A stretch of DNA of 64,000 nucleotides from Bacteriovorax stolpii (GCA_945883845.1 CAMCYI010000014.1:1-64000); one strand, 5' to 3'; shown: positions 24,464 to 34,013, counted from the first letter of the stretch. A program made the numbers and translations. Notes: generated by a model not told the origin, from the sequence alone.

Positions 24464-25420
24464 ATGACAAAATTTCGAGGCATGCTAACATCAGTTTATA
24501 TGAATAAAATTGAACACTTCCTGACATTCGGTGACGAATTTCTTCCGGGTAATAAACTTCAACTACGTCTGGGTCTGATGGCCCTTTTGTTGAATCGTAA
24601 CGTCTTGATTGAAGATGTTCCAGGAATGGGTAAAACAACTCTCGTTAAATATTTCGCTAAATCAACAGGTCTTGTTTTCAGGCGGATTCAGTTTACGAGC
24701 GATCTTTTGCCTTCGGATATTGTGGGTGTCTCGATCTATAACAAAGAAAATGAAAAGTTCGTCTTTCAACATGGGCCGATTTTTGGAGAGTTGATTCTTG
24801 CTGATGAACTTAATCGTGGAACTCCGAAAACTCAGAGTGCGCTTCTTCAGGCGATGGAAGAAAAACACGTTACGGTCGATGGTATTTCGCACCCTTTACC
24901 TGATCGTTTCTGTCTTTTTGCCACTCAGAATCCACGCGGTCAGTTTGGTACATATCCATTGCCTGAATCACAACTTGATCGGTTCCTGTTTAAATTTTCG
25001 ATGGGACATCTGACTCGTGATGAAGAAGTTAAACTCCTGGCCACAGGACAGCGTCTGGAAAAACTCGAATCCATTTCGCCGATGGTAAGTCAGGAAGAAT
25101 TGAAAAAATGGGACTCAGAGATTCATAAAATTACGGCCTCGCAAATGCTTCTCGAATACATTAGTGATGTTCTCCAGAGTTCGCGCGCTAAAGAAGATTT
25201 CGCTGGTCTCTCACCGCGTGCTGGACTGGAACTTCTTCTTGCTGCCAAAGCATGGGCGTTTTTTGAAAAACGCGATCATCTTATTCCTGACGATATCCAG
25301 GCCGTGTTCCCTTTCGTTGCCGGCCACCGGATGTTCTCGTATCATTCACTGAGTGCACAGGGTGAACAGCTTAAAGCTCGTGAGTTCATCAAGAAAATAC
25401 CTTTCGTTCAGAAAAAATAA
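24464..25420 (+). CDS. MoxR-family AAA+ ATPase
   Basis: About 306-318 residues; the start is uncertain (24464, 24482 or 24500 are all in frame and none has a strong ribosome-binding site). Walker A is DVPGMGKTTLVKYF, Walker B LILADELNRGTPKTQSALLQAMEE, sensor 1 FATQNPRGQFGTYPLPESQLDRF, and the C-terminal lid contains LSPRAGLELLLAAKAWA. MoxR proteins act as chaperones, often with von Willebrand-domain partners. It abuts a DUF58 gene (no gap) and then a transglutaminase gene, the usual three-gene MoxR cluster. Confidence 0.9.
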   Translation: MTKFRGMLTSVYMNKIEHFLTFGDEFLPGNKLQLRLGLMALLLNRNVLIEDVPGMGKTTLVKYFAKSTGLVFRRIQFTSDLLPSDIVGVSIYNKENEKFVFQHGPIFGELILADELNRGTPKTQSALLQAMEEKHVTVDGISHPLPDRFCLFATQNPRGQFGTYPLPESQLDRFLFKFSMGHLTRDEEVKLLATGQRLEKLESISPMVSQEELKKWDSEIHKITASQMLLEYISDVLQSSRAKEDFAGLSPRAGLELLLAAKAWAFFEKRDHLIPDDIQAVFPFVAGHRMFSYHSLSAQGEQLKAREFIKKIPFVQKK

Positions 25421-26323
25421 ATGAAAACCTGGATCCACCGGCAGTTCAGAAAAAAATCCCGGGTCTATATTATTCCCACGCGCATGGGAGGATATTTAAA
25501 CGGACTTATTTTTTTAATGTTTCTGATGGCCGTCGGCTACGCTAATAACCTTCTGCTGATTTTTACACTTTTTCTTTTAAGCTTTAATATGATCTGGCTG
25601 GTTCAGACACATTTCCATCTGCATGCGCTGAAGTTCGATGGTCTGTCCATTAAGAATGGCCATGTCGGTGAATCTCTTCCTGTTCAAATCAGGTGGAAAA
25701 AATCACCAGATCGTCCGTTGCAATGGAGCATCGTTCTTGAAGGCCCATGTGGTATCGTCGAAATGACAACTCTTGAGGAAGAAGGCCATCAAAGTACGGG
25801 GGAAGTGATCTTAAAAAAAAGAGGGCGCCTGAACTGGAATTTTTTGAGAGTGGAAACGACCCTTCCTTTTGGCCTCTACCGTACTTGGATCTTTTTCCCT
25901 CTCAATGAAACATCTTTTGCATATCCAGCACTCTTGAAAACAACCGGTCTTGGGGCCCTCGGACAGACTCAACTCGAGGGGCAAGTTCCTCAGGAACGCA
26001 AAGGCAGCGAAGACATCAGGGATCTTTCTCCTTATCGTGGCGAGGAATCAAGAAAGATCAGTTGGAAACATTTCGCCCGTTCTGGAGAACTCTATGTCAA
26101 AGAAGGCACTGAATGGAATGACCAGCACATTCATATTAAGATTGACCTGCCGGCGGATCATGACCTGAAAGAAAATTACCTGAAATCGATTGCGACAAAA
26201 ATGGTCGATGCGTATCGACAGCAGATTCCTTTTACGTTTGAAATTACCGGATCCGTGAAACGCGGCCCTTCATCTCAGGTGAGACACCTCGAAGATTGCC
26301 TGAAGGATTTAAGCGTATGCTGA
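25421..26323 (+). CDS. DUF58 membrane protein
   Basis: 300 residues. Two N-terminal membrane segments (about 28-63: YLNGLIFLMFLMAVGYANNLLLIFTL) precede a soluble domain bearing the DUF58 signature GSEDIRDLSPYRGEESRKISWKHFARSGELYVKE. It follows the MoxR ATPase without a gap and overlaps the transglutaminase start by 7 bases. Such proteins are proposed partners of MoxR in assembling envelope complexes. The C-terminus is short and lacks an obvious vWA MIDAS motif. Confidence 0.88.
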   Translation: MKTWIHRQFRKKSRVYIIPTRMGGYLNGLIFLMFLMAVGYANNLLLIFTLFLLSFNMIWLVQTHFHLHALKFDGLSIKNGHVGESLPVQIRWKKSPDRPLQWSIVLEGPCGIVEMTTLEEEGHQSTGEVILKKRGRLNWNFLRVETTLPFGLYRTWIFFPLNETSFAYPALLKTTGLGALGQTQLEGQVPQERKGSEDIRDLSPYRGEESRKISWKHFARSGELYVKEGTEWNDQHIHIKIDLPADHDLKENYLKSIATKMVDAYRQQIPFTFEITGSVKRGPSSQVRHLEDCLKDLSVC

Positions 26324-28194
26324 AAGTACGTGATTTAAATAATTCAGAAGTTAAAGAGAGTTTACTCGTTCTCGTTTTTGCCTTCCTGATGAATTCTCAT
26401 TTGACTATAGTAACGATGGCCTTTGTGGTTTTCGGCTGCACACTTGTTATATTTAAACTTCGTCCGCCTAAAAAAGTACGAAATGTTTTAGCACTTTTTA
26501 TTTTTGGATCTTACTGGTGGAGCTACGGTAAAGTGATTGATCCGGAAGTGGGCCTGAACTTTCTCACGACAGTCACGATCCTGAAAATGATGGAAAAAGA
26601 AACGCTCCGTGATCGCTTTATGATTTTCTTCGGATTACTGTTGATTATTTCTACCGGCTCCCTGTTTGAAAAAACGCTCAGCTATGTTTTCTTTTTTGCC
26701 ATTGCATTCTTTATTCTTATTCAGGATTTCTACCAAAGCATTGGGGCCAGATGGAAGATAGGGGAAATGCTTAAGGCCCTCGCCTGGGTCCTCCCCCTCA
26801 CAGGCCTGCTTTTTTTTATGGCACCCAGATCGATGAGTCCGATGCCATTTCACCAGGGCACTTCAGCAAAAGGTGAAATTGGATACACGTCCGATTTGAA
26901 TATCTCGCAGGTGGAGAGTCTGACGGAGAACAATAATTCTGCCTTTGAAGTTCAGCTTTCCAGAAGAGTTCCAAACGAACTCCTCTATTGGCGTGGAAAT
27001 TCTATTAACTTCACGGACGGATGGAACTGGGTTGTTCTGAGTAAAACATATCCGGCCCATATCGATGGGCAGACAGAAATTACAGAGACTAATGGAATCC
27101 GTCAGACCTATCGTGCGACCTCCAGAGAAGATTATTATTTTACTCTTGATCATCCCCTACTGGTGGCCACCAAGGGCAGAGTATTTTCTATGGATACGGC
27201 CAAAAGTTTTCCCCAAGGCAAAAGTGACTGGGCCCCAAGGTACGAAGTCCTGAGTTCTCTTAAAAGCCGTTATGAAACGTCCGAAGCACCAGAGACCTAT
27301 ATCCGTACTCCATTGAAACGGAGAGAAAAAGAATGGATTCATGCGCGTTTTCAATCGGAAGATCCGGCCCAGTTACTTACAGATATAAAGATGTATTTTT
27401 CAAAAAATGGTTTTAGTTATTCACTGTCTCCCGGAAAAATTGAAAGTTTCCAGGAGTTCATGGAAAAGAAAACCGGTTTCTGTTCGCATTTCGCCTCTGC
27501 AGTTGCCCTTATCCTGAGAGTTAAAAAAGTTCCGGCACGGGTGGTCTCCGGGTTCATGGGCGGAACGTACAATCCTTACGCTGACTACTATTCGGTTTCT
27601 CAGAATGATGCTCACGTCTGGGTTGAATACCTGGCCCAGGGAAGATGGTCGAGAGTTGATCCTACCGGTTGGCTCGCACCAACGCGGCTTTCCCTCGGTG
27701 GCGAAGCTTTCATGATTACCCAGAATCAATCAAAATCTTTCAATTTTCTTAGTGGCTTCGGCTGGTATTACGACATGCGGATGTGGCTCGGCCAATGGGA
27801 TTTTAAGTTTTATCAGTGGCTCGAAGAGATGGATTATCAGTTCCAGGAAACATGGATCCAGAAAATGCGCCTTAAACGGCAATGGGTTTATACCATCGCA
27901 GTTCTCACGCTGGTTTTTTTCATGCTTCTTTATCTCTGGTCACTTAATCGCAAAGAAAAAAAATTCACTTCACCTCATCAGGAACTCTGGAATATCTTTC
28001 TCGATAAAATTGAATCCCGCGGCCTGACTCTGAATCCAGTTTCACTTGAAGAGGCCCGGGCCCAGCTAAAACAGATTGATCACAAAGATAAGGATCTTCT
28101 ACTTAGGATCTGGGATAAATTGGTGAAATTTAGTTTTGCGGGTATCAGGAAAGATGAAGGTGCGAATCTTTTATCTGAGATCAAACGTCTCTAG
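26317..28194 (+). CDS. membrane transglutaminase-like protein (TgpA type)
   Basis: 625 residues from the ATG at 26317, with AAGGA 9 bases upstream; it overlaps the DUF58 stop. Five or six N-terminal membrane segments (to about residue 180), then an extracytoplasmic transglutaminase-like domain with Cys in KTGFCSHFASAVALILR, His in NDAHVWVEYL and Asp in RVDPTGW. A last membrane helix (VYTIAVLTLVFFMLLYLW) and a cytosolic tail follow. This matches TgpA-like proteins of MoxR/DUF58 clusters. It could be a peptidase or a crosslinker on envelope proteins. It ends convergent with the 28191 gene, stop codons overlapping. Confidence 0.88.
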   Translation: MLKVRDLNNSEVKESLLVLVFAFLMNSHLTIVTMAFVVFGCTLVIFKLRPPKKVRNVLALFIFGSYWWSYGKVIDPEVGLNFLTTVTILKMMEKETLRDRFMIFFGLLLIISTGSLFEKTLSYVFFFAIAFFILIQDFYQSIGARWKIGEMLKALAWVLPLTGLLFFMAPRSMSPMPFHQGTSAKGEIGYTSDLNISQVESLTENNNSAFEVQLSRRVPNELLYWRGNSINFTDGWNWVVLSKTYPAHIDGQTEITETNGIRQTYRATSREDYYFTLDHPLLVATKGRVFSMDTAKSFPQGKSDWAPRYEVLSSLKSRYETSEAPETYIRTPLKRREKEWIHARFQSEDPAQLLTDIKMYFSKNGFSYSLSPGKIESFQEFMEKKTGFCSHFASAVALILRVKKVPARVVSGFMGGTYNPYADYYSVSQNDAHVWVEYLAQGRWSRVDPTGWLAPTRLSLGGEAFMITQNQSKSFNFLSGFGWYYDMRMWLGQWDFKFYQWLEEMDYQFQETWIQKMRLKRQWVYTIAVLTLVFFMLLYLWSLNRKEKKFTSPHQELWNIFLDKIESRGLTLNPVSLEEARAQLKQIDHKDKDLLLRIWDKLVKFSFAGIRKDEGANLLSEIKRL

Positions 28195-28394
28195 CGATCA
28201 ATCACTTTAAAATCTGCTTCAATGATGTTTTCAGCAGGTCTTCCCGGCTGTGATTGTGGCCGCTGTTGAAACGGTTGCTGTGGAGGATTCTGTTGTTGCT
28301 GGCGCTGAATGGCGCCCATGACTTTATACATCTGAAAGAAGCGACGGATAAAATAGATCAGGAAAAATACACCGATGATTTTGAGAAGTCTCAT
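28191..28394 (-). CDS. small single-pass membrane protein with Gln/Pro tail
   Basis: 67 residues. One N-terminal hydrophobic helix (LLKIIGVFFLIYFIRRFF) is followed by a Gln/Pro-rich linker (QRQQQQNPPQQPFQQ) and a short conserved-looking end (NIIEADFKVIDR). The end recalls small DUF4834-like proteins. Its stop codon overlaps that of the transglutaminase gene on the other strand. Function unknown. Confidence 0.6.
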   Translation of the reverse strand: MRLLKIIGVFFLIYFIRRFFQMYKVMGAIQRQQQQNPPQQPFQQRPQSQPGRPAENIIEADFKVIDR

Positions 28395-28435
28395 GCCCCA
28401 ACTCTAGTCAAAAAGCTGCGACCACGCAAGAAAGT

Positions 28436-30088
28436 TCAGGCCCCTTTCTTCTCGCCAACTTCACCTGATTCTGCTGCTTTCTGGGCCTCTTCTTCGGCTT
28501 TTTTCTGGGCTTCCAGTTTTTCCTTAAGCTTGGCCTCATTTAGGCTTTTGAACGCTTCAGTATCTTCGGTCACTTTGGCATCGTGATCGCGGAAGAAAAC
28601 GGAATTGATAAAACGACGGAGTTCTTTTTTCTCTTTCTCACCTATGGCGTGAATCATTCCATAAAACTCAGGAACCTTACCCTGGCCTTTGACTGGCACA
28701 ACATGAACATACATTTCCACCGGCTGGGTTATGTGAAGATTCATTCCTTCTTTCAAAGGAGCGTCTGTTTCAAAAAACATATCTGTTTCAGAAAGTTTTG
28801 TGAGATTAATTGAGACCATGATCTCGGAGTTCGAAGCAGCGTTGGTTTTCTTAATAAAGACCTTTTCAGATTCTTTCACACCGATCACTTTGGCATTTTT
28901 CATTTTGGTTTCAAAGATCTCTGCCATACGGACAAGAACTTCAACCGAAAACGTCGCCTGAGTTGTCATGACGTGGCCATAATCAAGAATGCACTGATAT
29001 TCTTTTGAGCTCAACTTCGTATTGAAGATTACAAGGAACGGATGAAGATCTGCAAATTGAGTCTTGATGACACCCGCAAGGTTAATTAACATCGCCTCGT
29101 TGTTCTTGCCTTTGACTTCTTCAGGATCCAGAGCGACTGCAATCACCTGAGGCCCTAAGCGCGAGAGCTCTTCCTGCGGTGATTTCAAAAAAGGGATACA
29201 TCGGATTGTATAAGGATGCTTATCAGTGCGCTTTTGATCCTGATAAAACGTGAATTCCTCATCGATCACGAGAACTTTGGCTTTTTTCTCTAGCGAACGT
29301 GAAAGATTGTCATCAATCCAGCGATGAAGTTCACCGCGGTAATGCTTAATGCTTTCCTTACGTTCTTCAATTTTATCACGAATCTCTCCAGCTTCCATAC
29401 CTTCAGGTGGCACGAACTCGTCAACAAAGACAAAGTCTGCATCAGCGTTCTGCTTAAACTGATAGAAAAGATTTTTGGTCGAAGAATTTTTTACGAACAC
29501 TTCCTGTGACGGAAAGATCTTCGATTCAGTCCAGTGAGTTTTAAGACGAATGCGATCACCTTTGGAAACCGGAAAATCCGTTTCAATGTGAATACCATCC
29601 TGCTCGATATAGCCGACTTTCGCCGGTACACCAGCGAGAATGTCTTCTTTAAATTTCGCCGTCGCAAATCCGTGCTGAAGCTTGTCTTCCGGTGAAAGGA
29701 TTTTTGCTGAATCATAAACGGCATCGAATGCGTCTGATCCTTTTATGTGAGCAAGGCTCACACCGGCAGAAATACTTTCGGCCAGGACTTCATGCGGAGT
29801 CAGAATATCCATAAGACCAACAGTGATAATTTTCTTTTCAAGTGGCGTTCTGGAAATGAGTCGCGTGAGATGGAGATAATCCTGAGTTTCTTTTGAGTAA
29901 TCAATGAACACAAGATCCGGAAGAAGTTTTGAAACTTTCACGAACAGGGATTGAATCTTCGACTCTTCTGCTTCAAAGAAGTGCTTAAACTCGGCGTCCA
30001 TTTTGGTAATTGTTTTAAACTCCCTTTGCAGGGTCTTGAAGTAGGCCTCGTCGTCGCCTAGATAGAATATCAGGTGCTTCTTTGCCAT
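28436..30088 (-). CDS. multidomain regulator with receiver-like and PilZ-like segments
   Basis: 550 residues. An N-terminal receiver-like domain (HLIFYLGDDEAYFKTL...PDLVFIDYSKETQDYLHL; about 1-125) is followed by a beta-rich PilZ-like segment (GIHIETDFPVSKGDRIRLKTHW, about 160-240). A second receiver-like domain (KVLVIDEEFTFYQDQ..., about 270-390) and another PilZ-like part (SINLTKLSETDMFFETDAPLKEGMNLHI) come next. The C-terminus is a Lys/Glu/Ala-rich coiled tail. The usual RxxxR c-di-GMP site is not obvious in either PilZ-like part, so ligand binding is uncertain. Cytosolic, regulatory role inferred. Confidence 0.55.
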   Translation of the reverse strand: MAKKHLIFYLGDDEAYFKTLQREFKTITKMDAEFKHFFEAEESKIQSLFVKVSKLLPDLVFIDYSKETQDYLHLTRLISRTPLEKKIITVGLMDILTPHEVLAESISAGVSLAHIKGSDAFDAVYDSAKILSPEDKLQHGFATAKFKEDILAGVPAKVGYIEQDGIHIETDFPVSKGDRIRLKTHWTESKIFPSQEVFVKNSSTKNLFYQFKQNADADFVFVDEFVPPEGMEAGEIRDKIEERKESIKHYRGELHRWIDDNLSRSLEKKAKVLVIDEEFTFYQDQKRTDKHPYTIRCIPFLKSPQEELSRLGPQVIAVALDPEEVKGKNNEAMLINLAGVIKTQFADLHPFLVIFNTKLSSKEYQCILDYGHVMTTQATFSVEVLVRMAEIFETKMKNAKVIGVKESEKVFIKKTNAASNSEIMVSINLTKLSETDMFFETDAPLKEGMNLHITQPVEMYVHVVPVKGQGKVPEFYGMIHAIGEKEKKELRRFINSVFFRDHDAKVTEDTEAFKSLNEAKLKEKLEAQKKAEEEAQKAAESGEVGEKKGA

Positions 30089-30112
30089 ACCTGATTATAC
30101 CATAGAATTTCT

Positions 30113-30784
30113 TTAGTCATTGCAAGCGGCAAGAAGTGATAGAAGATACTCCACATAAGCCCTTGAAAGAGCATCTTGATGAAGGCCGAAATGTCGAAGC
30201 TCTTTATTTAGGTATGCTTTACCAACAGCCGTTTGCCACAGATATGTTCCAAAGGGAGTTACGTTGGGAAGATTGTCCCTCTTTTCGAGAACAAGAATGA
30301 GATAAAAGTGTCCGTCTTCTTCAAGGACACTTTCGGATACGAGACCGAGTTCAGTCGTACTCAACGTTTTCCGGAGTTCAAGAATATTCCGATGAGGTGA
30401 GATCACGACTCGATCATGATCAAGCAACTGGGACTGGAGACTTAATAGGATTTCTCCAATTTCCTTGCCCCCCATACCAGCAATAAAAATACATTTTGGT
30501 GAAGGTGAGAGCTGAAGGTTTTGCCCTTCTTCTTGATTAATATTTATAGAAAGATTCCCTCTCGGAATATGCGAAGTTTTTATATTCTGTCTTAGTGATC
30601 TAATTACTAATGGTGATGGATCAACTAAGTAGATCTCTCTCACCTCATCTCGTGAAGCAAACGAAAGCCCCAAGAGTCCATGGTCGCATCCGATATCGTA
30701 AATGACTGATGTATTGTTGTAGTAAGTAGCAAGGGTGTGAAGGCGAAGACTTAAGGCCTTGTCCCCTCTTCTAGAAAAAATCAT
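30113..30784 (-). CDS. trmK: tRNA (adenine-22-N1)-methyltransferase family (TrmK-like)
   Basis: 223 residues from ATG 30784. The SAM site YDIGCDHGLLGLSFA resembles the TrmK hallmark (DIGtDHayLpi), followed by IYLVDPSPLVIRSLRQNI, then IFIAGMGGKEIGEILLSL matching the GMGG motif, and a C-terminal helical region. The family methylates N1 of A22 in tRNA. It overlaps the stop of the winged-helix gene by 14 bases. The GMGG motif makes this family more likely than generic methyltransferases. Confidence 0.8.
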   Translation of the reverse strand: MIFSRRGDKALSLRLHTLATYYNNTSVIYDIGCDHGLLGLSFASRDEVREIYLVDPSPLVIRSLRQNIKTSHIPRGNLSININQEEGQNLQLSPSPKCIFIAGMGGKEIGEILLSLQSQLLDHDRVVISPHRNILELRKTLSTTELGLVSESVLEEDGHFYLILVLEKRDNLPNVTPFGTYLWQTAVGKAYLNKELRHFGLHQDALSRAYVEYLLSLLAACND

Positions 30785-31199
30785 CGTAGTTCTGACCAAA
30801 CTCCGTATCTAATTCAGCAGTAAAATACTTTCTGACAAAGTACTGGCCTGCTCTCACTGTTTCAATCAAACCGAAGTTTTCCAGAGCACGGATATGCTGA
30901 CCTAGTTCTTCGTGAGTCACACCAAGGAGTGCTGAAACTTCAACGTAAGAATTCAATGGGCCGATACCGTGTGATTTGTAGAGATTCGGACGACACCAGA
31001 TCTGACGATACAGAAACATCAGGACGGCAATATCAAGGCGATTGAGACGATATTTTTGAATGACGATATCGAAGAAGACATCAGGAATTTCTGAACTCGA
31101 TGGCTCTTTAAAAGGCCCTACAAAGGACTTCTGGACCTCATGCCCATCTTTCTTTTTTTTGGTCTGGAATTTTGTGAGAACGGAGCGAATGTCTGCCAT
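30771..31199 (-). CDS. winged-helix DNA-binding protein
   Basis: 142 residues. A helical core (RLNRLDIAVLMFLYRQIWCRPNLY) is followed by a likely helix-turn-helix (SYVEVSALLGVTHEELGQHIRALENFGLIETVR), and then a wing-like segment GQYFVRKYF. The N-terminus is a basic linker. Likely a transcription factor or replication-type HTH. It overlaps the trmK-like gene and is divergent from a lipoprotein gene; an inverted repeat lies in between (31271-31306). Confidence 0.65.
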   Translation of the reverse strand: MADIRSVLTKFQTKKKKDGHEVQKSFVGPFKEPSSSEIPDVFFDIVIQKYRLNRLDIAVLMFLYRQIWCRPNLYKSHGIGPLNSYVEVSALLGVTHEELGQHIRALENFGLIETVRAGQYFVRKYFTAELDTEFGQNYDDFF

Positions 31200-31270
31200 T
31201 GGCCACCTCGGTACGAAGGTCTCAATAAGAATTATGCAATAACGGCCTGAAAAATCAACAGATCGTATTG

Positions 31271-31306
31271 AACGGGCAAAGAATGCCTATCTAGCCCTTG
31301 CCCGTT
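31271..31306. repeat. inverted repeat in divergent intergenic region
   Basis: Perfect 9-base arms AACGGGCAA (31271-31279) and TTGCCCGTT (31298-31306) with an 18-base spacer, between the winged-helix gene and the deacetylase lipoprotein gene. It could be an operator for the neighbouring winged-helix protein or a hairpin in a leader. Neither strand has a proper T-run. Confidence 0.4.
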
Positions 31307-31358
31307 AAATGATTTTGCTCAAGTAATACTCGCCTCCTGCCGATCTTATTGATCAAGT

Positions 31359-32657
31359 ATGAACAAGTTTCTTCGCCCTACTCTTACTGCATTAAGCCTC
31401 CTCACCCTCAGCTCCTGTGGGTTGTTTCAGTGGTTTGAGCGTCCATCTGAGTCTGACCGGAACATGGCCTCATTGTCAGTTCAGCATCTTCTTGCGGATG
31501 ATGACCTGAGCTTTAAAGATGAAATCACGCAGAAGCTTCATTTTCTTCACCTTTACTATGTCATGGCCCATAAACAGCTCCACAATTTTGACGGGAAGAT
31601 CACTGATCTCCATGCCCGCAAACTTTATTCAGACGAGTCTTACCTGAATCTACTGGCACTCAGAACTCAGATTGAAGAGATTGAGCACGAGATTGCACAA
31701 GTCTGGAAAGAAGATGAGAAAGGGAAGCTTGGCCTTAAAAAGAAACTCGCTCTCAAACAGGCAATCTCAACATATGCATCAACATCAAATATCGTTGCCG
31801 CCTCTCTCGAAAACCTGATTCACGACCTGGGCCTTGCCCATGAGAATAAAAAAGCAGCTTACCTTTCGCTCAAAGAAATCGTTCAGGAGTATGCGAGACT
31901 TGAATCACTGAAAGATTTTCAGATTCTGCAAAAGAATATCGATCATCTTGCACATGTCATGGAAGCAAAAATCGATGACAAAGATCAGACTTTCTCTCCA
32001 TCATCGTCGAAATCAGGGCATTTCTCAGGTGATGAATTTCCAGCTAAAGTATGGGCGATTACTTTTGACGATGGCCCGACAAGAACAACTCTTAATATCC
32101 TGAAGACTCTTAAAGATAAAAACATTCAGGCGACATTTTTTCAGGTTGCATCTAAGGTTGAAGAAGAGCACGAGCTTGCTCGCTCAATCTCTAAGGCCCA
32201 AATGGAAGTAGGGGCCCATTCCTGGAACCACGTTCAGTTAACGAAAGTGGGGGCCATTACTCTGCATAAAGAAATTCACCTCGCGACAAAGAAAATCGAA
32301 GAAATCCATGGCGAAAGGATCAGCTTTTACCGACTGCCGTATGGTGCCGGCATCAGTGTGAATCATATCCGTGAAAAAATTGCTGAAACAGGGCTCATTC
32401 ATGCCGGTTGGAACGTTGATGGCCTGGACTGGATGCCTCAGTCTCCGGACAGAATCGTAACCCGCACCATCAAACTGATGGGCAAGACATCTAAAGATTC
32501 TGGTATTCTTCTTTTGCACGACGTTCATGAGCGCACGGCCCTTGCCCTGCCTCGAATCCTTGATTATCTTAAAGAGAACAACCGTCGCACATGTACTCTT
32601 GATCAGATCGTGGGCGATATGAATAAGGCATCACCCAGCGTATGTTCCAAAAACTAA
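31359..32657 (+). CDS. polysaccharide deacetylase lipoprotein (NodB domain)
   Basis: 432 residues. Lipobox LTLSSC gives acylated Cys20. A helical, charged middle region (about 60-215) is followed by a NodB deacetylase domain: WAITFDDGPTRTT (metal Asp pair), GAHSWNHVQL (HxxxH), FYRLPYGAG, and the late LLLHDVHERT histidine. It removes acetyl groups from GlcNAc or related sugars in peptidoglycan or another polymer. The long coiled region before the catalytic domain is unusual. It overlaps the next lipoprotein gene by 16 bases. Confidence 0.88.
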   Translation: MNKFLRPTLTALSLLTLSSCGLFQWFERPSESDRNMASLSVQHLLADDDLSFKDEITQKLHFLHLYYVMAHKQLHNFDGKITDLHARKLYSDESYLNLLALRTQIEEIEHEIAQVWKEDEKGKLGLKKKLALKQAISTYASTSNIVAASLENLIHDLGLAHENKKAAYLSLKEIVQEYARLESLKDFQILQKNIDHLAHVMEAKIDDKDQTFSPSSSKSGHFSGDEFPAKVWAITFDDGPTRTTLNILKTLKDKNIQATFFQVASKVEEEHELARSISKAQMEVGAHSWNHVQLTKVGAITLHKEIHLATKKIEEIHGERISFYRLPYGAGISVNHIREKIAETGLIHAGWNVDGLDWMPQSPDRIVTRTIKLMGKTSKDSGILLLHDVHERTALALPRILDYLKENNRRTCTLDQIVGDMNKASPSVCSKN

Positions 32658-33202
32658 TTATTCTCTTTCTCTCCTCTCTTCTCGCCTGCTCAAATGTCAG
32701 CAGTCAGAAAGCTCCCGTAAATGAAAATCCAAATGCCATGCCGACGGCCGCGACGGAAACTGTTGAGGCGAAAGAATACGCTCCCGGTGAAGTCATCCTC
32801 GCGACTCAGATGCTGGTAAAAATCTTCGATAAAGAGATGGCCTATATTTCTTGCGTACCGGACGCTGAGGAAGCTTCGCTTCTTCTTCGCACCATCAGAC
32901 CACGTATGGAAGTTGTTGAGGATGACTTGGGTGCCATGCTAGACGATAAGCTTGAGATCAAAAAACTTGTGAAAAACTGTGATCAGAACTGTTCGTGCGG
33001 ATACCTTGATGATTTGCTCCGTGAGCATCTGGTTACCCTGGACAAAGAAGATGCTGAGGCCATGAAGAAAAAGAAATCAAAAAAAGAGATTAATCGCTGC
33101 CTGAAGTATGAGCAGGAAACGTTTTGTCAGAGTGATCTGTATAAGTCGTTAGAGATTGAGAAAAGTGATTTTAGTTTTGATGAGGAAGATTCGGTTATAT
33201 AA
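32642..33202 (+). CDS. lipoprotein, function unknown
   Basis: 186 residues. The lipobox LLAC gives Cys16 after a short hydrophobic signal. The mature part has a low-complexity linker, a helical domain, and cysteines in ISCVPD, KNCDQNCSCGYLDD and INRCLKYE...FCQSD. A lysine-rich stretch (MKKKKSKKE) and an acidic end follow. It begins inside the deacetylase reading frame, so coupled translation is likely and both may work together at the membrane. No family recognised. Confidence 0.7.
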   Translation: MFQKLIILFLSSLLACSNVSSQKAPVNENPNAMPTAATETVEAKEYAPGEVILATQMLVKIFDKEMAYISCVPDAEEASLLLRTIRPRMEVVEDDLGAMLDDKLEIKKLVKNCDQNCSCGYLDDLLREHLVTLDKEDAEAMKKKKSKKEINRCLKYEQETFCQSDLYKSLEIEKSDFSFDEEDSVI

Positions 33203-33227
33203 GTTAACCTTCGCTGCAAAGCTTTTT

Positions 33228-34013
33228 CTATTTCCTAAGGGATTCGCGAATCTCCTGAATCCGTTCGGTCCCGCGCTCGATTCCCTTCTTCAGCAATTCA
33301 CCCCACTGAAGTTCACGCCATTTCTCAAGCACAGCAATAGTAACTCCACCTTTTGAAGTGACGTTATTAACGTGAGTACTTAAGCTCTCCTGGTCTTGAG
33401 TCATCATCATGCCAGCGCCTTCCAGCACTTTTCTAGCAAGAGATTCTCTTTCAGTCAGAGAAAGTGAACGGGACAGTCTGGAAAGCTCAATGGCAAACTC
33501 AAAGAAGAATGCAGGACCTGATCCTGTGAGGAGAGTGAGCTCTTCCAGCTCATTTTCCTGAACGATCTTGATCGTTCCCAGCGAAGAAAAGAAATCAGCA
33601 AAAAAGTTAAGTTTGTCAGAAGCGCTTGAAGACGCCATCAAAATAACCCCGGCCTTTACCTTCACCGGCAGGTTCGGCATGATCCTCACGAGTTTATGAG
33701 CGTCTAAAATTTTCAATTGGTCTTTTTCAGACAGTGCGGCCAGCATACTGACCACTAAAACGTCCTTGAACGAATCACCGATGATGACTTTCAAATCTTT
33801 CAATTGTTGCGGTTTGCACCCGACTAAAAGACATTCGGGATTTTTAAAATCCTGAACATTGGCCACAAACTGAGCGCCTAGTTTTTCAGCAAGAGCTTTT
33901 GCACGGGTACCAGACGGAGAAAAAATCCCCCACGACGACATATCCACTTCACCCTTGAGTCCAAGGAGAAGAGCTTCCGTCATTTTACCGGCACCGAGTA
34001 CAAGCACTTTCAT
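33228..34013 (-). CDS. proC: pyrroline-5-carboxylate reductase
   Basis: 261 residues. N-terminal nucleotide site VLVLGAGKMTEALLLGL, then LVGCKPQQL, LVRIMPNLPVKVKAGV, and the C-terminal dimer and active region LLTGSGPAFFFEFAIEL...ESLSTHVNNVTSKGGVTIAVLE, all typical of ProC. It reduces P5C to proline with NAD(P)H. It overlaps putA by 4 bases (ATGA), so a biosynthetic and a degradative proline enzyme are coupled. Length fits the family. Confidence 0.93.
   Translation of the reverse strand: MKVLVLGAGKMTEALLLGLKGEVDMSSWGIFSPSGTRAKALAEKLGAQFVANVQDFKNPECLLVGCKPQQLKDLKVIIGDSFKDVLVVSMLAALSEKDQLKILDAHKLVRIMPNLPVKVKAGVILMASSSASDKLNFFADFFSSLGTIKIVQENELEELTLLTGSGPAFFFEFAIELSRLSRSLSLTERESLARKVLEGAGMMMTQDQESLSTHVNNVTSKGGVTIAVLEKWRELQWGELLKKGIERGTERIQEIRESLRK

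Noticed and set aside
31271..31306. Inverted repeat as a terminator
   Set aside because: The 18-base loop is long and no T-run follows on either strand; listed as a possible operator only.
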